NCBI GenBank assembly: GCA_024734555.1
Contig: JANPWX010000444.1
Span: 186,001 to 250,000, forward strand
Source of the DNA: Trochalopteron elliotii
Taxonomy: Eukaryota; Chordata; Aves; Passeriformes; Leiothrichidae
Length of the DNA stretch: 64,000 bases
Direction: 5' to 3'
Positions 26,101-39,600 of this stretch are shown piece by piece (the stretch's first letter is position 1; every line of letters starts with the position of its first letter). Made by a program: the position numbers and the translations under genes. Under the pieces are notes generated by a model that did not search any database, was not told the origin of the DNA, and worked only from the letters and a program-made list of their open reading frames with translations.

Positions 26101-27091
26101 GTTGAATTGTGCTGTCATAGCTCAGGGCCTCAAGTACTGTAAAGAAAGCTGCTTTAGATTTATAGAAATACCCTTCCCTGTGGACAGAGACAGCTCTAAC
26201 TTTGGGGAAAGTGGGGAAGGCCCATTCTCAGCTATAATCATCAGTAAATTCCTATTCCCCATCTGTGCTAACCGTGATGATGCCCAACCATTGTAGCACC
26301 AAGCCTGTCACAACAGCATGCTGGAAGTGTACCTTGCCTGTGGATCTGCCCTCAGGTGTATATCACTAGCAGCCAAAAGGCCTGAGTCCTATGTTGAAGC
26401 ATATTCAATCGAAAGAAGACAGAAGTTTAAAAAAACCAATAGATTCTCCAGGAAAATGAAATATTGCTGAGGAAAAGAAAAGGAATTTTTCATTGTTTTG
26501 AGTAACAGATTGAGGACTCTTGTGAGGTTTGGTTTTTCAGTAAGAAAAATTGATAGGAGTCTTTCATCCCTTTAGCCTCACTGCCAAAGAGCCACAGATG
26601 CTCAGTCTTCCTGTCCCTGCTGAAAGCAGCAAATGGTCCAGGAACTTGGACCGTTCATGTAAAAATTGAAACTGATAGCAGTCTTCTAGGTGATCAACCA
26701 GGGACCCATCATTTTCAGTCTTTCCACCATAAAAAAAATGCTTCCTTAGGGAAAAAAAATATATTTCCCTACCAGAAATTGATTTTCACACAAAATTATC
26801 AACTATATCCAAGCTTATAGCACTTGTGCACGTACTCTGTACTATGTAAATTTCATCTCCAAGTTAAATGTTAGCACACCATCTAGCACAGAATTTCTAA
26901 ATCCATGTAAGTAAGTTGGAAGGCAAATTTTGTTTTCAGCAATGACTTAAACATTTATGGTTTAAATGCCTTGGAAATTTTAAGACTAGGGTTTTCAGAT
27001 ATTTCTCACTAGAGATAAAATGTAAAAGGGGAAGTTAAAGGACAAAAAAGCAACCACTTAAGTGAAATTGAGGCTTTTAAACTTTCTACAA

Positions 27092-27145
27092 AAAAAGTGC
27101 CACTTTAAGGGTCTGTTATATAAAAAGTGCCACTTTAAGGGTCTG
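27092..27145. repeat. 30-bp period tandem duplication
   Basis: AAAAAGTGCCACTTTAAGGG followed by TCTG occurs at 27092-27115 and again, identically, at 27122-27145, separated by TTATAT. Local duplication, function unknown. Confidence 0.9.
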
Positions 27146-29700
27146 AATTTTCCATGGGAATGGACTGATATGGATTGATAATTTTGATAACTTGCTTTGC
27201 TCGTGATTTTATATCCTAAGAAAATTGTTAGAGGGAATCTAGTGAGCTCTTAGTTCCCACTTCTCCCCAGCCACACACTCCCTCCCATTCCCTCATGCCA
27301 GCCTTTGAGGTCCAATGGTTGCATGATTTGCTCAAGTAGGGAGCCGATGTACTGGGACCTGATCATTTATCGCCTTTTTGTTGGTTTGTTTGTTTGGTTG
27401 TTTTAATTAGTTTTAAGCAGTGTCAGCTCATTAAGGACATGAGAATAGAGCCATGACAGGATGAGAAGTGAGAGCTGCACTGGCTGCCCCATTTTATTCA
27501 CTGCAAATAAGATGGGTAAGGGAAAGAAGTGTAAATCTACTGAAACTCAGAATAAAATTTCATAACTGGCTTCTTTTTCTGGGCTGTTCCTCTGCACATT
27601 GCCTGTTCTAAAAATTGAAAGATTTGGACTATCCAAAGAGGCAGGTTTATCTTGATGTAAATCATGTTTATAACATTTTCTCTTCCATGTCTATGATTTT
27701 GTTACCTTGTACACCTGAAAGTCACTGTGGGAGAAAAAAATCAGGAGTAATGTGTATAAGCTACTTTTGCCTTATCTTTCCTAAGCAATGCATGTCTAAA
27801 ACCAAAGGTGATGTGTAAGGCAACATAGGCAGTCAAAAGACAGCACATGCTGCCAACGTTAACACACTGAAGAGCCATAATTGCAATTCTTATAATGTTT
27901 TTCAAAATGTTCCCCTGAAGAAGATTAAGCATGATAGCACTATACATCACATTCTTATGAAAAATTAAAAATTCCAATGGGTTTTCAGCTGAAAGGGTTC
28001 TCTGTTATACAGTTTGACTATTTTTTTAAATTACAGAAGAAGTAAATATAGAATTACATAGAATTCACTGAGGCCTCCTTGAGCTTTCTTCACCAATCAC
28101 AAATCTAGCCACAGCATGCACAGAGGAACTATCCTAGTTACCATCAGAGATTCAGGAAAAAAATGAAGTTTGTCTTGAATGTTTATTTCTTGGGGTTTCT
28201 TACTTACATCAAGCCCACTGTTGAAATTTAGACTATAGGGAAAGCAATCTTCAAGCTAACCTATGTGCAAAGCATTCTAACTTCAGTTTTGAGGATTTCA
28301 GAGGGACTTCAAAAGCATTTAGCTTTGGGCTATCCTTCCATTGGGAAGAGAATCCTGCCCAAAGAGAAGCTTTACAGTAGTTATCATCATCCTAGAATTT
28401 TACAAACAATGCACATGATAATTAAGAACGCTTTAAAATATCACCCTAATCATTATTAATTCCTTTGGTATTTATGGTAATAATGGTAATTGTGATGAAC
28501 TAATTTTGCATAAATGTGAGTGCTTCTGAAACTCCACATTAATTTGTAACACTATATTGAAGTGTTATTCAAGAAGGATATCACACAATTTATTTTCAAA
28601 TGTTTGCAAACCCTTTAAAATCAAAGACCCAAAAAAAGCACAGTTTTTTTCCCCCTGAAAAAATTGGTTTTGTTTGGTTAAACCCATAGTTTCTGCTGAG
28701 ATTTAACAGTGATGAAAACTGACAAGGTTGAAGGGAATAAGGTGAGGCTCATGTCATGGGCAATACATACAGAGAGACAAGAAAAAATCTTGTACTTTTC
28801 AAAGGTGCTTACTTAAATAATTTTTGTTTTCATTTTACACCTAGTGACACCTGCTAGATTTATGCCAGTGGAAATTAAAAACTATAAGTTTATTCAGTAT
28901 ATGAAGAATGCTGGCTCCTGTTAATGTTGACTGTATCTGATCGAAATGCTGATTTATAATGAGGCTTGGCTGATTCAGTTTGCATATCTGTTCCAGTGTA
29001 CCATCATCACTGCTGTATCTTTAATAATGATTGGAGTGTTACAGATGTCTTAGTCCACTACCTTCACAGTATGTCAATTTTTCTTAAATTAATAATTTAA
29101 ACTGTAATCCTTCAAACTCTTGAAGTTAGCTACCTATGGGGTTTATTTTTCCACTTGAACTGCCTGTTGCACTTAGGACTGAGCATCTTCCACACGGGTG
29201 AAAGGCCAAATCTAAAGGAGATATGTGATTTGTTCTGCATTTTCCAAAGCTTCTTTCAAAATCTTAGCAGGTGTTGAGATTTACTTTTCACACACCATAA
29301 TAGGACCATACTATTTCCCCTGTCAGCAAGGCTGACATAAGTGGCCCCTGATTCCTGCCTCTACTTCTCCCTTAAGAACTGCATGGAGAATTCATATTAT
29401 CTAAAGCTCCTCCTTCATTTTTGCAGTGTTATTGTCAGTGCAGCTGGTGGAAGTCACAGGGAGCGGAAATCATTGGCAAGGGGAGAAAAAGCTGCTTATA
29501 TCTACTTTACTTCCCAGGGAAAATGGAATGACTGACCTTAGGTTACTGTATTAGAAAAATTCACCAAGGGATTAAACTAAATGTCACTTAAGCAGTGCAT
29601 AGGCTGCCGTTCAAACATGTTTGTAGCCTGCCAAGGAAAAACCGGTAAGAATTCATTCAGATTCAAGAACAATGTCACTATTTTTACCACCTTTTCATTT

Positions 29701-29934
29701 TCACATTTTGTAAATACTGGACTTCGTGAACTTTTTTATGCTTAAGTACACATGAAAATCAATGAGCAAAATCAAATGAGCTTTGTTAAGCTCAAACTCT
29801 CTGTTATTCGAGACAGGACACAGCTGGAAATCCTCTGAGCTTTGCTGGCTATTCCTCTCGAATAAAGAATGTGCAACCCCTTCACTCTCACAGATATTGC
29901 TGTGTGCCTCTGATTCCTGGATAGTAGCTTCTCT
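29701..29934 (-). other. Open segment behind a strong acceptor
   Basis: On the minus strand a long pyrimidine tract ending CCCATTCCTCAG (just right of 29934) precedes a 77-codon open frame that ends at a stop near 29701. The start of the frame is polar (REATIQESEAHSNICESEG). It could be a terminal exon, but no AATAAA follows closely and no family is recognised. Chance remains the default explanation. Confidence 0.12.
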
Positions 29935-30967
29935 CTGAGGAATGGGTAGGCAGAGAGATCCCAATGCAACCTGGATACTGCTGGCATCACACTACTGCAA
30001 AAGGTACCTTTATGCTCCCTTTTTCCCCAAACCTTGCTTCATACACTGCTTACTTCACTGGCAGCTGAGGATACCTGTCAGGTTAAAGGAATTGTGTAAG
30101 TAAAAGCAGACATGAGATGTACAGGAGGAAAAAAATGAGATGGAAGATTTCCTGTCAAAAGATAGATTCCTTCGTATCTTTCACGTGTTCAGTGGTACTG
30201 GAATGTTTCCCTGTAAAGGAAATCTTTGCTTTGACCCATTAGTAAATACGTCAAAAAAAGACAAAAGTAAAAAACAACAAAAAAAATCTTTAACCTGAGT
30301 TAGGCAGCTGCTCAGAAACAGACATACAAAAATATCCTCACAAAAGTGAAAATGAGAAAAAGATGGTAAGCATTTCTCAAAGGACAGCTCTTCTGTATCG
30401 TCCATTTTTCCACGTTTATATGTCCAGCACTACAGCAAAATTTGCAGGAGGAAAGAAACATTTCCACAAGGTGTTGGATAACAGTGCTTTGTGATCTCTG
30501 ATGTTGTTAATCATCATATTTGCCAAAATGGCAAAAGACTACATTTTACAGAAACTGAAACCTCATCCCTTTTTTGATACTGGAAAGAAATCAAAAGATT
30601 CTTGATCTCGATATCTTCAACATCTTAGGATTTTTTCCAAAATGCAAAGTGGATTTCCCTGAATAAATGCATTTGAGGATGTACTTTTTAATAGCCTTAT
30701 AAATTATATATATGATATGAAGTTATACGTATGGGTGTATAAAACTATTTTCTTTCATACAAATACATGCAAAACCCATGGTTAAAAAATGGAAAAAGAA
30801 AGAAAAAAACTAACTGAAAAAGCAGAAAATTGTATATCAATAAAAAGAAGCTCAAAACCTCAATTAATAAAGGCAGCAGGTTTTTTAGAACTTTCTAAAT
30901 TTGTAAATTTTTCTACAAATATATTAGCTTATACTAACTCTCAGAAAAAGCAAAATATCTCCAGATT

Positions 30968-30997
30968 AAATTCTGATCCAATAAATTCTGATTCAAT
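30968..30997. repeat. 15-bp tandem duplication
   Basis: AAATTCTGATCCAAT is followed directly by AAATTCTGATTCAAT, one difference in 15. Confidence 0.85.
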
Positions 30998-33900
30998 AAA
31001 CATTGAATATACAGTGAGAAAAGAAGTTAGCACCCAAAAATAGAAGAAAAAAAATCCTAATTGCTAATATTTTGTTATATTCTCTTTCTTAAAACATAGC
31101 CTTCTAAAGTCAAAATTATTATTTCTGCTTGTTGCAAAAGATGGGTTCTTTTCCACAACAGTAGTGAGATTTTTGATTCCCATATTCCTTTCACACTTTC
31201 CGATTGCTGCTTTGGTTGGTGTTATCTTTGTGTTAACTCTTTTCCATCAGTTTTTTATTCTTAGTGTTGTTTGATAAGCTTTACATTTCAGCATCTTTTG
31301 CATTTGTATTGCCATTTTTTGTTTGTAAACAAAATGGATTTTACAGTACCTTGCATTTTAATTTAAAACACCATGAGAGCCTATCAAACTTTGAAAGTAT
31401 GTTGAAATTAGCATTTGTATTTACCACTTCACTGTGCTGGTAATAATCAGTGGAACGAAATGTCAAACCAGAGAAATTCATCTTTTATGGCTGGATAATC
31501 CCATCAAGAGGGAACAAGAATAGGCCGTTCTCTTCTTTAACAGCCTTTAAGATGCATCTGTCTTACAATAGACATCAAACCACATCAGTCATATTAAAAA
31601 GTATCTATATTGTCATGATTTAGTTACTTGAAATAAGACTTATAAAGACCAAAAACTTACTTATTGTTTTTTCCCAGTACATTTGCATCCTTTTACTCAA
31701 AGGAATGCATAGGTATACAATTTAAATGTAAGAAAGGCAAAGAGAAATTTGCACTGGTTGATTCCATTGAATCATATTAACACTATAAGATTAGAAGAAA
31801 CAGCAGAGATAATCCCATTTTAAAAAAAAGTAATGGAAGAGTGCAAATAGGTTAAAATTATTTAAATTTGCCTAAATCAAAGCACAGGTAGAGTGTTTAG
31901 GGCCATATAACTATAATGAACAGATTTTCTAAAACAACACATTATCTGTCACTTAGACTGTTTTTTGTCTCCACATGAAGTGTCCCAGAATTGCAATCTT
32001 TCAGATGTTTGTATTAAGTTAGCATTATGGTTTAGCACCTTTAGAACAATTGTACCTCTACATATTAATTACTGTTCTAGATCCCATCTGTGAAATGAGT
32101 GCTTGATATAGTGCCGTCAGTGAAATCTGATGTCAGAAGTGCATCTTGTCTGGTATTTTTCAATTAAAAAAACTAGAGAATGAAATTTAAAAAGTCAAAT
32201 GACAGTGACAGAGGGTAGACAAAAGACTTACATAAACAGAAAATACACATGGGAGTGAAACTTCAATGAAGAGGCATTGCCCCACTCAGTTCCTCACTGA
32301 AATCTGTCACCACACCAGACTGTTACAAATGGGATGAAATTCTTCAAGATGATCTGTCCAACATACCTTTTGATTCAAGACTAAAATGAGTGATTTTTCG
32401 TAACTGGTTTTAAACTCTGTATCTGGCTTATGAACCTAGTATGCGGGTGCAATGAATTATATGAAAACATGGCAAAAGATATGTCATTAAAGTTCATAAT
32501 CTCCCAAACCTGGGCTTTGAGGTGGCAATTTTTATCTAGGGAGAGGGAAAAGATATTGCTTCCTCAGAAAGGTCATAGCCCACATATTAATTACCCACAT
32601 GAGTGGCTGGGTACCCAACCATAACTTCAGCAACTCTGCCAGCTGTTGAAGCACTGGCAGTGAATATCCTTCCAGATCCCGGACAAGCAGGGATCACCTG
32701 AGGGTTTGTCCACCTCCTGGGTGCAACAGAAAGCAGGTTGGTGGCAGCACAGGGTTCTGCAGCAGTAAATCTGCTTCTGTTTGTCTGCCCTTTCCTCTTC
32801 CTCATGTACACTCTTCCCAAACATCTTTTTCACATTACAGCAGAGTTTGTTTAGTGATCCTCCAAAGTCAGTTTGTTTGATAAATTCTTTTGCAAACCTA
32901 TTACAAGAGATGACTAGTTTAGATATAAGCCCTTTCATGAAAAGGTCTCCTTGATTACACACATCTTAAATATTTGTTATAAAATATTAGCAAATATTAT
33001 ATCTGATGCCAGGTTCTCTGTGACATCTCATTGCTCATGTTCAAGAGAAATACTGCTTCAGTTGAAATCAAATGAAAGCATACATGGTACCTGTTTCTTA
33101 CTTGAAAAATAAAAAAGACTCAGTGTTTTACTCCAAAACAGACTGATCCACATCCAGCTTGAGCAGGATATTTACAGATATTTTGATTTTTTGTCTCTGA
33201 AATGCAAGGAAATGTAGTATGCAAAATCCATAAGTAGCTTTGCTAGCTTTCAGGTACAAAAGACTGAATACTTTTAAAATGGAATCATTCATCACTTTGT
33301 AAGGAGCAGTCAACAATACTGAGTGGAGACTATGGCTGTGGGAAAACTATTTTAGAATAAATGTCAAAGCCAAATTATGTAATTAGGCAATATATATTTT
33401 AGAAGAGAATCTACATAAAATTTTTAAGTATAGTTGGGCAGCCAAGAACACAATTTGGGGGCCCTTTGTAATACTGAATTCATGGCTCTAAAAATGTATA
33501 TTCTCTTATATGTTGATTATGTTAAAATATAGTGTATGTAAGAAGAATATTTCTTTTGAAAACATGAGTAACTGCATATGTCAAATGAGAAGCCAGGAAG
33601 TTATACCTGACATATGAGCTCATTTAATGCCACTGAGATGTATGCACAATCAGCTAAAGGACTTTTAAAAATTGCTAGTAATTTGTTTGATAACTTGCAT
33701 GAGTTCCCTAAGAAAGATCAATTTCTTTAAAGGGAAGTATCCATTTTCTTCTTCCCAGAAAATTAGATCCTTTTCAAAAAAACTAATTTAGAAGAACATA
33801 ATTTTTCTCAAACTAAAATAATTATATTACAAAGCTATTTTTCCTTGTTCTTTGTAAATTTAGTAATAGCTAGGTGTAAGAATGTTTTTTGAGAAAAAAC

Positions 33901-34054
33901 TATATTTGCCTACATAAAAAATCTATTTAAGATCACAGCCACTGCCTTAGTATAGAAGCAAATCAAAGACAACTACTTACATGAGAAGCCATGGATTCTA
34001 CCAGTATCAACTATCTTCCTAATACAATACATTCATTTTGAAAAGTTTTTGTCC

Positions 34055-34092
34055 TTTTTTTTTTTTTTTTTGAAAGTTGCTATTTCTTTATT
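34055..34092 (-). other. Poly(A) tail with AATAAA upstream, possible retrocopy 3' end
   Basis: Read on the minus strand, AATAAA (complement of 34087-34092) is followed 15 bases later by a run of 17 A (complement of 34055-34071). This is the layout of a polyadenylated transcript copied back into the genome. The sequence that would be the transcript body lies to the right (34093 onward). It holds only a 67-codon minus-strand frame (34195-34398), which I cannot identify. No target-site duplication was found by eye. Confidence 0.35.
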
Positions 34093-36307
34093 CTAGGATC
34101 TCTTTGCTGTAGCTTACTGCACTTGACTGTTACTGTCAAGGGACCTGGCTATCCTATAGGAGAAAACTGCACAACTTTTGAGCTTTTCCATGCATCAATA
34201 TTCTATTGGCTCAGAAATTAAACATGACACTGGATTTCTGTTTCTGAAACTCCTTCGCCTTCTTTGACCAATGTAAATGTGACTAGTAAATAAAGTCAAG
34301 GGAAATTTATTTCTTAGAGATATTGCTGCCATGTGGTTGTAGCATGAAATTCTAATATTTCTAATACAAAATGAGTGGAAAACATTGGTTGTATTCAATT
34401 TAGCATTTTGGAGTGTGTTGCAACTGCTGATAGTGGTTTAAATTGACTTCCAGCTAATGACATTAGAAAACTACTTAATTCTGATTACAAAATGAGAGAC
34501 TTTACAGTCTAATGAATTTTTAATAAAGCTTCTGTGTCATTGTATGGGCCTGCTCCTTAGTGCATGAGATGGAGATAACATTCCTCATATTCCATTTGTT
34601 TCCCTATTTCAGGGAAATGATAATAAATCATCTGAATATTTGCAGTTCTACCTTACCCTGCTAAGCATAATCTCTCTTGAACACATAGGATAAAATTCTT
34701 TCCTTAGTTAGACCTCTGCATTTGAAAAATTGATGCTTGAAATCTTGATTTGTTCTTCAGAAAAAAACACGTTCATTTCTTAAATCACACATACAAAATG
34801 ACACAAAGTGCCAACCATGAGAGTGGACTCAGATATCTTGATGTTATCTGCCTTAGAGACAGGCATGTAGTTTGTTTTAGTTGACTCAATTATTTGCATT
34901 ATCAAAAAAAGAGATAAAATATTGCAGAGGAATAATTATCTGTTGAGTATCTTTTATCTGTACGTCTGTCATATACCACAGCTAATTCTCCAGTTAAATT
35001 TTGAATGGCACTACATAAAGCAGGGTATCTATTTCTAGATATTGAAAGTAGCAGGGAAGAAATTTATCTGTAAAAAAATGCAGATCATAAATCTTTGTAT
35101 CTTCTCCTTACTCAAGGACCCGTGGGGAAACCAGGCACAATACAATGTTTGGGATAATTGGAATTTTTAAAAGAGTAGAGAAAAGGACTGTTGGTATTTG
35201 ATTGAATTATTTCTCCCACGCCTGTTTCAGAAGGTAAATCCTGGGACTGCAATTGCCAAGAGTGCTGACAGTCACAAGTGTTGAAATACAAAATTGTAAC
35301 CTCAATGACATTGATCTGTGGGTGATGTTTATTTATTACTTCATCCCATTGTTGCTAGTGTTGTAACCACAAGAAAATCATTAGACCTGCTTATTATTTA
35401 CTTAAAGATGATAAAGTCATATGAAGGGGTGGCTTTTCCCTCGCTTGATTGCTGGCCCCTTGCATTAATATTCCAAAACCATTTTAGATATTAATGCAAT
35501 AAACGAGTTGCAAAGAAAAAAGTTTAAGGGGACATCATTACAGCAGGTGTTTCTTCCCTCCTTTTCCTATCTTGCCCTACTGAATTCTTGTCTGTGTTGC
35601 AAGATGCTGACAATGTTTGTGGAATATCTTTTTGGATGCTCAGAGATTTCAGTTTCATGTTATGATTTCAGGGTCATGTTAATTTTATGAACCACTTTTT
35701 TTCATGTTAATGTCTGCCTAATAAAAATTTCTTATCTGTAATAGAATGACACAAAATCTCTTTTTGTGCAGTCAAGAGAATATAATAGCTGAAGGCTGAG
35801 GGTTACTCTATGCCTGCTGTTAAGTAGGTTAGAATAATGTAAAATTACTTAAGTAGTTATTAGGAAAAGGGCATTAGAGAAGGGATTAAAAGACATAGAA
35901 AATGGCTTGGGAAGAAAACAAGAGAAAGAAATTATTTCCTAGTGATGAAGAGGAAGACTCCCCAAGACCTAAAAAGGAAGTTATTCAGAATTTGTAGAAT
36001 AGAAAATGCAGAATAACTTCATATGACTGAAAAAAACTGAAGACCCGTCCCTGGAACAAGAATTAAGAGAAAGCTGCAACAAAACAGTGTTGCAGTTACA
36101 AAATTTCTTATAATAGAAAGTAAAGAATAAAGACATAAATTTTACTGGTTCATATATTATTCACTGTTCCTTTAAAATACCCCTTAAAACCTAGTCTTAG
36201 ACCTGGGTCTGGAAATCTGTCAAAATGTGTCCCAAGATCAGTTAGCTTGCTGGCTGCTAGGGTTGCATATCCAATGAAGAAGTAACAGACGGAGTGCCCC
36301 TGCCTAG

Positions 36308-36472
36308 GAAATGTGTTGGAGAAGACAACAAGAAGGGAATGACTTCCAAAACCTCCTGATCACGCTGTTGCAAGCATGGGATACCATGGGGTATCCTTAT
36401 GACTCGGATGAAGTCAACTGGCCAATCTTTGCATCAAACTCACGGAAACAGAAGGGAGAACTTAGTGCAAAG
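36308..36472 (+). other. Exon-like open segment of 55 codons
   Basis: An AG after CCCCTGCCT starts a 165-base open segment, in phase at both ends, closed by AAG|GTAAAC. The predicted peptide includes the block QNLLITLLQAWDTMGYPYDS, which has unusually protein-like composition. Upstream at 35900-35994 a short frame encodes a charged stretch with SDEEEDSPRPKKE, and nearby 36043-36106 is also open. Together these could be remnants of one coding sequence (a host exon, a pseudogene or a retroelement gag). The polypyrimidine tract is weak and no family was identified. Confidence 0.2.
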
Positions 36473-36641
36473 GTAAACAGGGAAAAATCCCTCTCTTCTG
36501 TTTTTTCTGTTGAGCAGCAGTATCTTTCAATCTTTTTGGAGACCGGCTCTCAAAGTTTAGTCAACCATTTTGAGAAGTGTCTTTTGTTTTCTCCACTTCA
36601 CAAAAGAGAAAGACAAAAATGACAACAGAAAGATTTTAAGT

Positions 36642-36666
36642 AAAAAAAAAAAAATAAAAAAAAAAA
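36642..36666. repeat. A-rich tract
   Basis: Twelve to thirteen A, one T, then eleven A. No nearby AATAAA in tail-like position. Confidence 0.8.
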
Positions 36667-39600
36667 CCCAACCTGTTTGAACAGAACAATATTTAGGTCT
36701 GTCAGGAAGAATCAGATACTTGCTGCTCTCTTCTAGAAGTCATAAAAGAGGCAGCATACCCTCTTACTATCCAAACTGGAGTTCAGCCAAATATGTGATC
36801 AGTGATTATTGTTGCTCAGCTTGAATCCGAAATTGGTGAGTCTGCTGAACTTCCTAGCAAAACTTGTAGAAAGAGAGAATGTATTTTATTCCAGGACCTA
36901 TACACTTGATGAAAAGCTGGAACATTTCATTGCATGCTAGTGGTTCAGATGTGGAATAGAAATTTCAAACTTCTACATAGAAGAAAATCTTATAAATAGA
37001 CTTCAAGAAAAAGAATCTGAATTAAATGTAAACTTGCTAATCAGAACTAATGTGAAAATAAAGCACAAGTAGACTAGTAGGAATAAGCAATAAAATGTTT
37101 AGATCTTGTGCAATCTGGAGAGATTTCCACTCCCCAGGGAAAAACTCATAGCATGGATTTCCATGGAAGTCTGTGGTTTTTGATGTCCAGTGAATGATGA
37201 AATTTAGTTTCCAGGCTTGTCTTTTGAATTCATTCTGTGCATATTCCTTTAGATGTCCTGGACTGAGAGGTCAAGTAAAAAGTATTTCTTGTGAAAGATG
37301 TTCTTTCAGCTGTGACTGGGTGTCTCCACTGTTTATTGATTTTGTGTTTTTATTGTGGTACATCTTGTCTGATGGAATTCATCCATTTAATTTCTAGAAA
37401 AGCTTTTAATTAACTGGATATAATAGATTGTATTTTGGAATGTAGAATCATGGATTTTCATCCTCCAGCCTCTTCAAGACATTTGGGTATCCTCAACAAG
37501 ATTTTTTTTTTCTGCTGATGGGTTTAACAATAATGGAACTGAGGAATTATAAGTTGTAGTTGATGAAATGATTTTCCATGTAAGTTTCAGTGCACCATAG
37601 CAATAAGGTCCCTTTAGTCTTGAATTTAAGAGGAGAAATTTATGCTGCGAAATTACACAATCTAGTGTAACAATCTAATTTTTTTTTTTAGGTATATTTG
37701 TTGTAAAGACTGGTATTAGATTGTGACAGTGAACACTGATGGCAAAAAAAAATTCAGAATTAAAGAGAGATTCTTTATTTATTGTTAAAAGCATCAGAAA
37801 TGTCAAGTAAAACAGAACTTTGCTGTGTAAGATGTGGTGATCCAAAGACAGGAGTTTTGATCTTTGGTGTTTAACACCATGATAGCATGAGCTTTCTTGA
37901 TTTCTGTCAAATATTGTATCTCTGGAATTTTAGTTTTCTTACTTGCACTCAGAAACTGCACGTGAATTGCAGTAAGTGATATCTATTTTATAACTAAGGT
38001 TCAAAGTGCTTCCTGGAGTGTCATCCATTGTTCCTTTTAATGTAGTTCCAGAAAAAAAAAGTTATGTGCTGCTTATGGAGACTGTGTGCACTAAATGCTG
38101 CATTTTAATGGATGTAGCTACAGTGCTAGAAGTTTTTTTAAACAAAATTTATACTTTCAGATTAAAGTTAATGGCTAGTTTTGCACTCAGCATATGGTTT
38201 TCACAAAGTGCTGACAAAACGCTCCTCCCACTAAAGGAAATAGGAGTGTTTCTGCAGACTTCAGCAGAAGCCCATTAAGACAAAGAAGAGGACTACAGCA
38301 GTAACTAAGGTGTTATCCTTCTTAACAGATGAGATACAGTGATATGACAAAGAAAATCCATTCTGCAGAACTACTGTACAAATTAGGCTTGTGCTTAGTG
38401 CTTATAAAAATAATGCTCTCAGCAGGTGATTTAGCACAGGTGAAGTCAAGGTGGGGATATAAGCAGGGCTGAATCCTCTCTGCATGAAAGCCATGAACAC
38501 GGTCCAAGGTTTTTTATTCATTTGACAGCTGCTCCATGTCGTAGAACAGTGATGTCATTTTTTTCTCTTGTAGCTGTAAGTAAAAATTAGAATACCAGCA
38601 AAAACAAGTGCTATTACTGCTGCCAGTATGGCTGTAAGTCTTGTCAGAAAAGATCAAAACAAGTAAAACCACATGTAGGCATCAAAATCCATATCAGTAT
38701 TCCACAATAAACACTGAGAAACAGTTGTATAGGAATAGAGGCTTACAAGAGGTGCACTGCTTCAGTGTAAAAAGTCTATTTGCTGTTCTGTACCCTATGA
38801 AAAACAGAAAAGAATTTAGTAAGTCTATACAGAGAGCTCTTATCCCTTTATCTGGCTCTTCCAGAAATCTGTGGAGCCACTAGGCAGTACCAAACAGAAC
38901 AAAACCCATGCTCACCTGTAACAACTGCCTGGACGATGAGCCATTGGAGAAGTCAGTCTGTGGTCCATGCTCACTGTGGTCAGTTGCACTCCTTTTCCTT
39001 TTTCCTAAAGAAATTAGTGCTGCTGCTTCTCCTTTGTCCCACCCTTCCTTTCCTCTTCCTTCTTCCTGAGTCAAACCGACCTTCTGTTGGCAGCTACTGC
39101 TCCTTTCTCACTTGACTTTAAGAGTCGCCTTTTTACTTACAAGAGAGCAGGAAAAAACCCTATGTATTTCTGTGGGCCTGTGTTCCTTTTATGATAATGA
39201 TCTACTATTAATAATACATGGAGGGCTTATTTAAAATATCAACTCATCTACTGGAAAAAGAAAACAGCATCTTCAAACTGTTCCCCAGCTGAAAGTAGGA
39301 ATTTAACTATGGCAATAAACTCCATGAAAATAATTCTCACAAGTCAAAGGGGTTATTCACAAGGCAGAGGCTAATCAGGCCTCAGTACCAAAACAGAGAT
39401 ACTAATTGCCTGATTTTCAGTGTCACTGGACACCTGCACCTCCTACTGAAGTGTACATTGTGGGCAGAGGAGCAGGATAATAAGAATGTATAGGTTAGTT
39501 TTCTGTTAGGATGTAGAATGCGAGGAAAAATGTACAACAGCAGATAACAGTGGCAGAAATAGTTTATCCCCAGTGTACTCTGAGGTTGCCATTTTAATCT

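Noticed and set aside
25940..26296. 118-codon plus-strand frame
   Set aside because: No domain, low-information composition and no splice support. Length is within chance for the window.
32627..32962. Cysteine-rich 111-codon minus-strand frame
   Set aside because: The cysteines do not form a known zinc or secreted-peptide spacing, and no acceptor/donor or signal peptide was found.
36642..36666. A-rich tract as a retrocopy tail of the 36308 frame
   Set aside because: No AATAAA 10-30 bases before it, and the frame ends 20 bases earlier at an ordinary stop.
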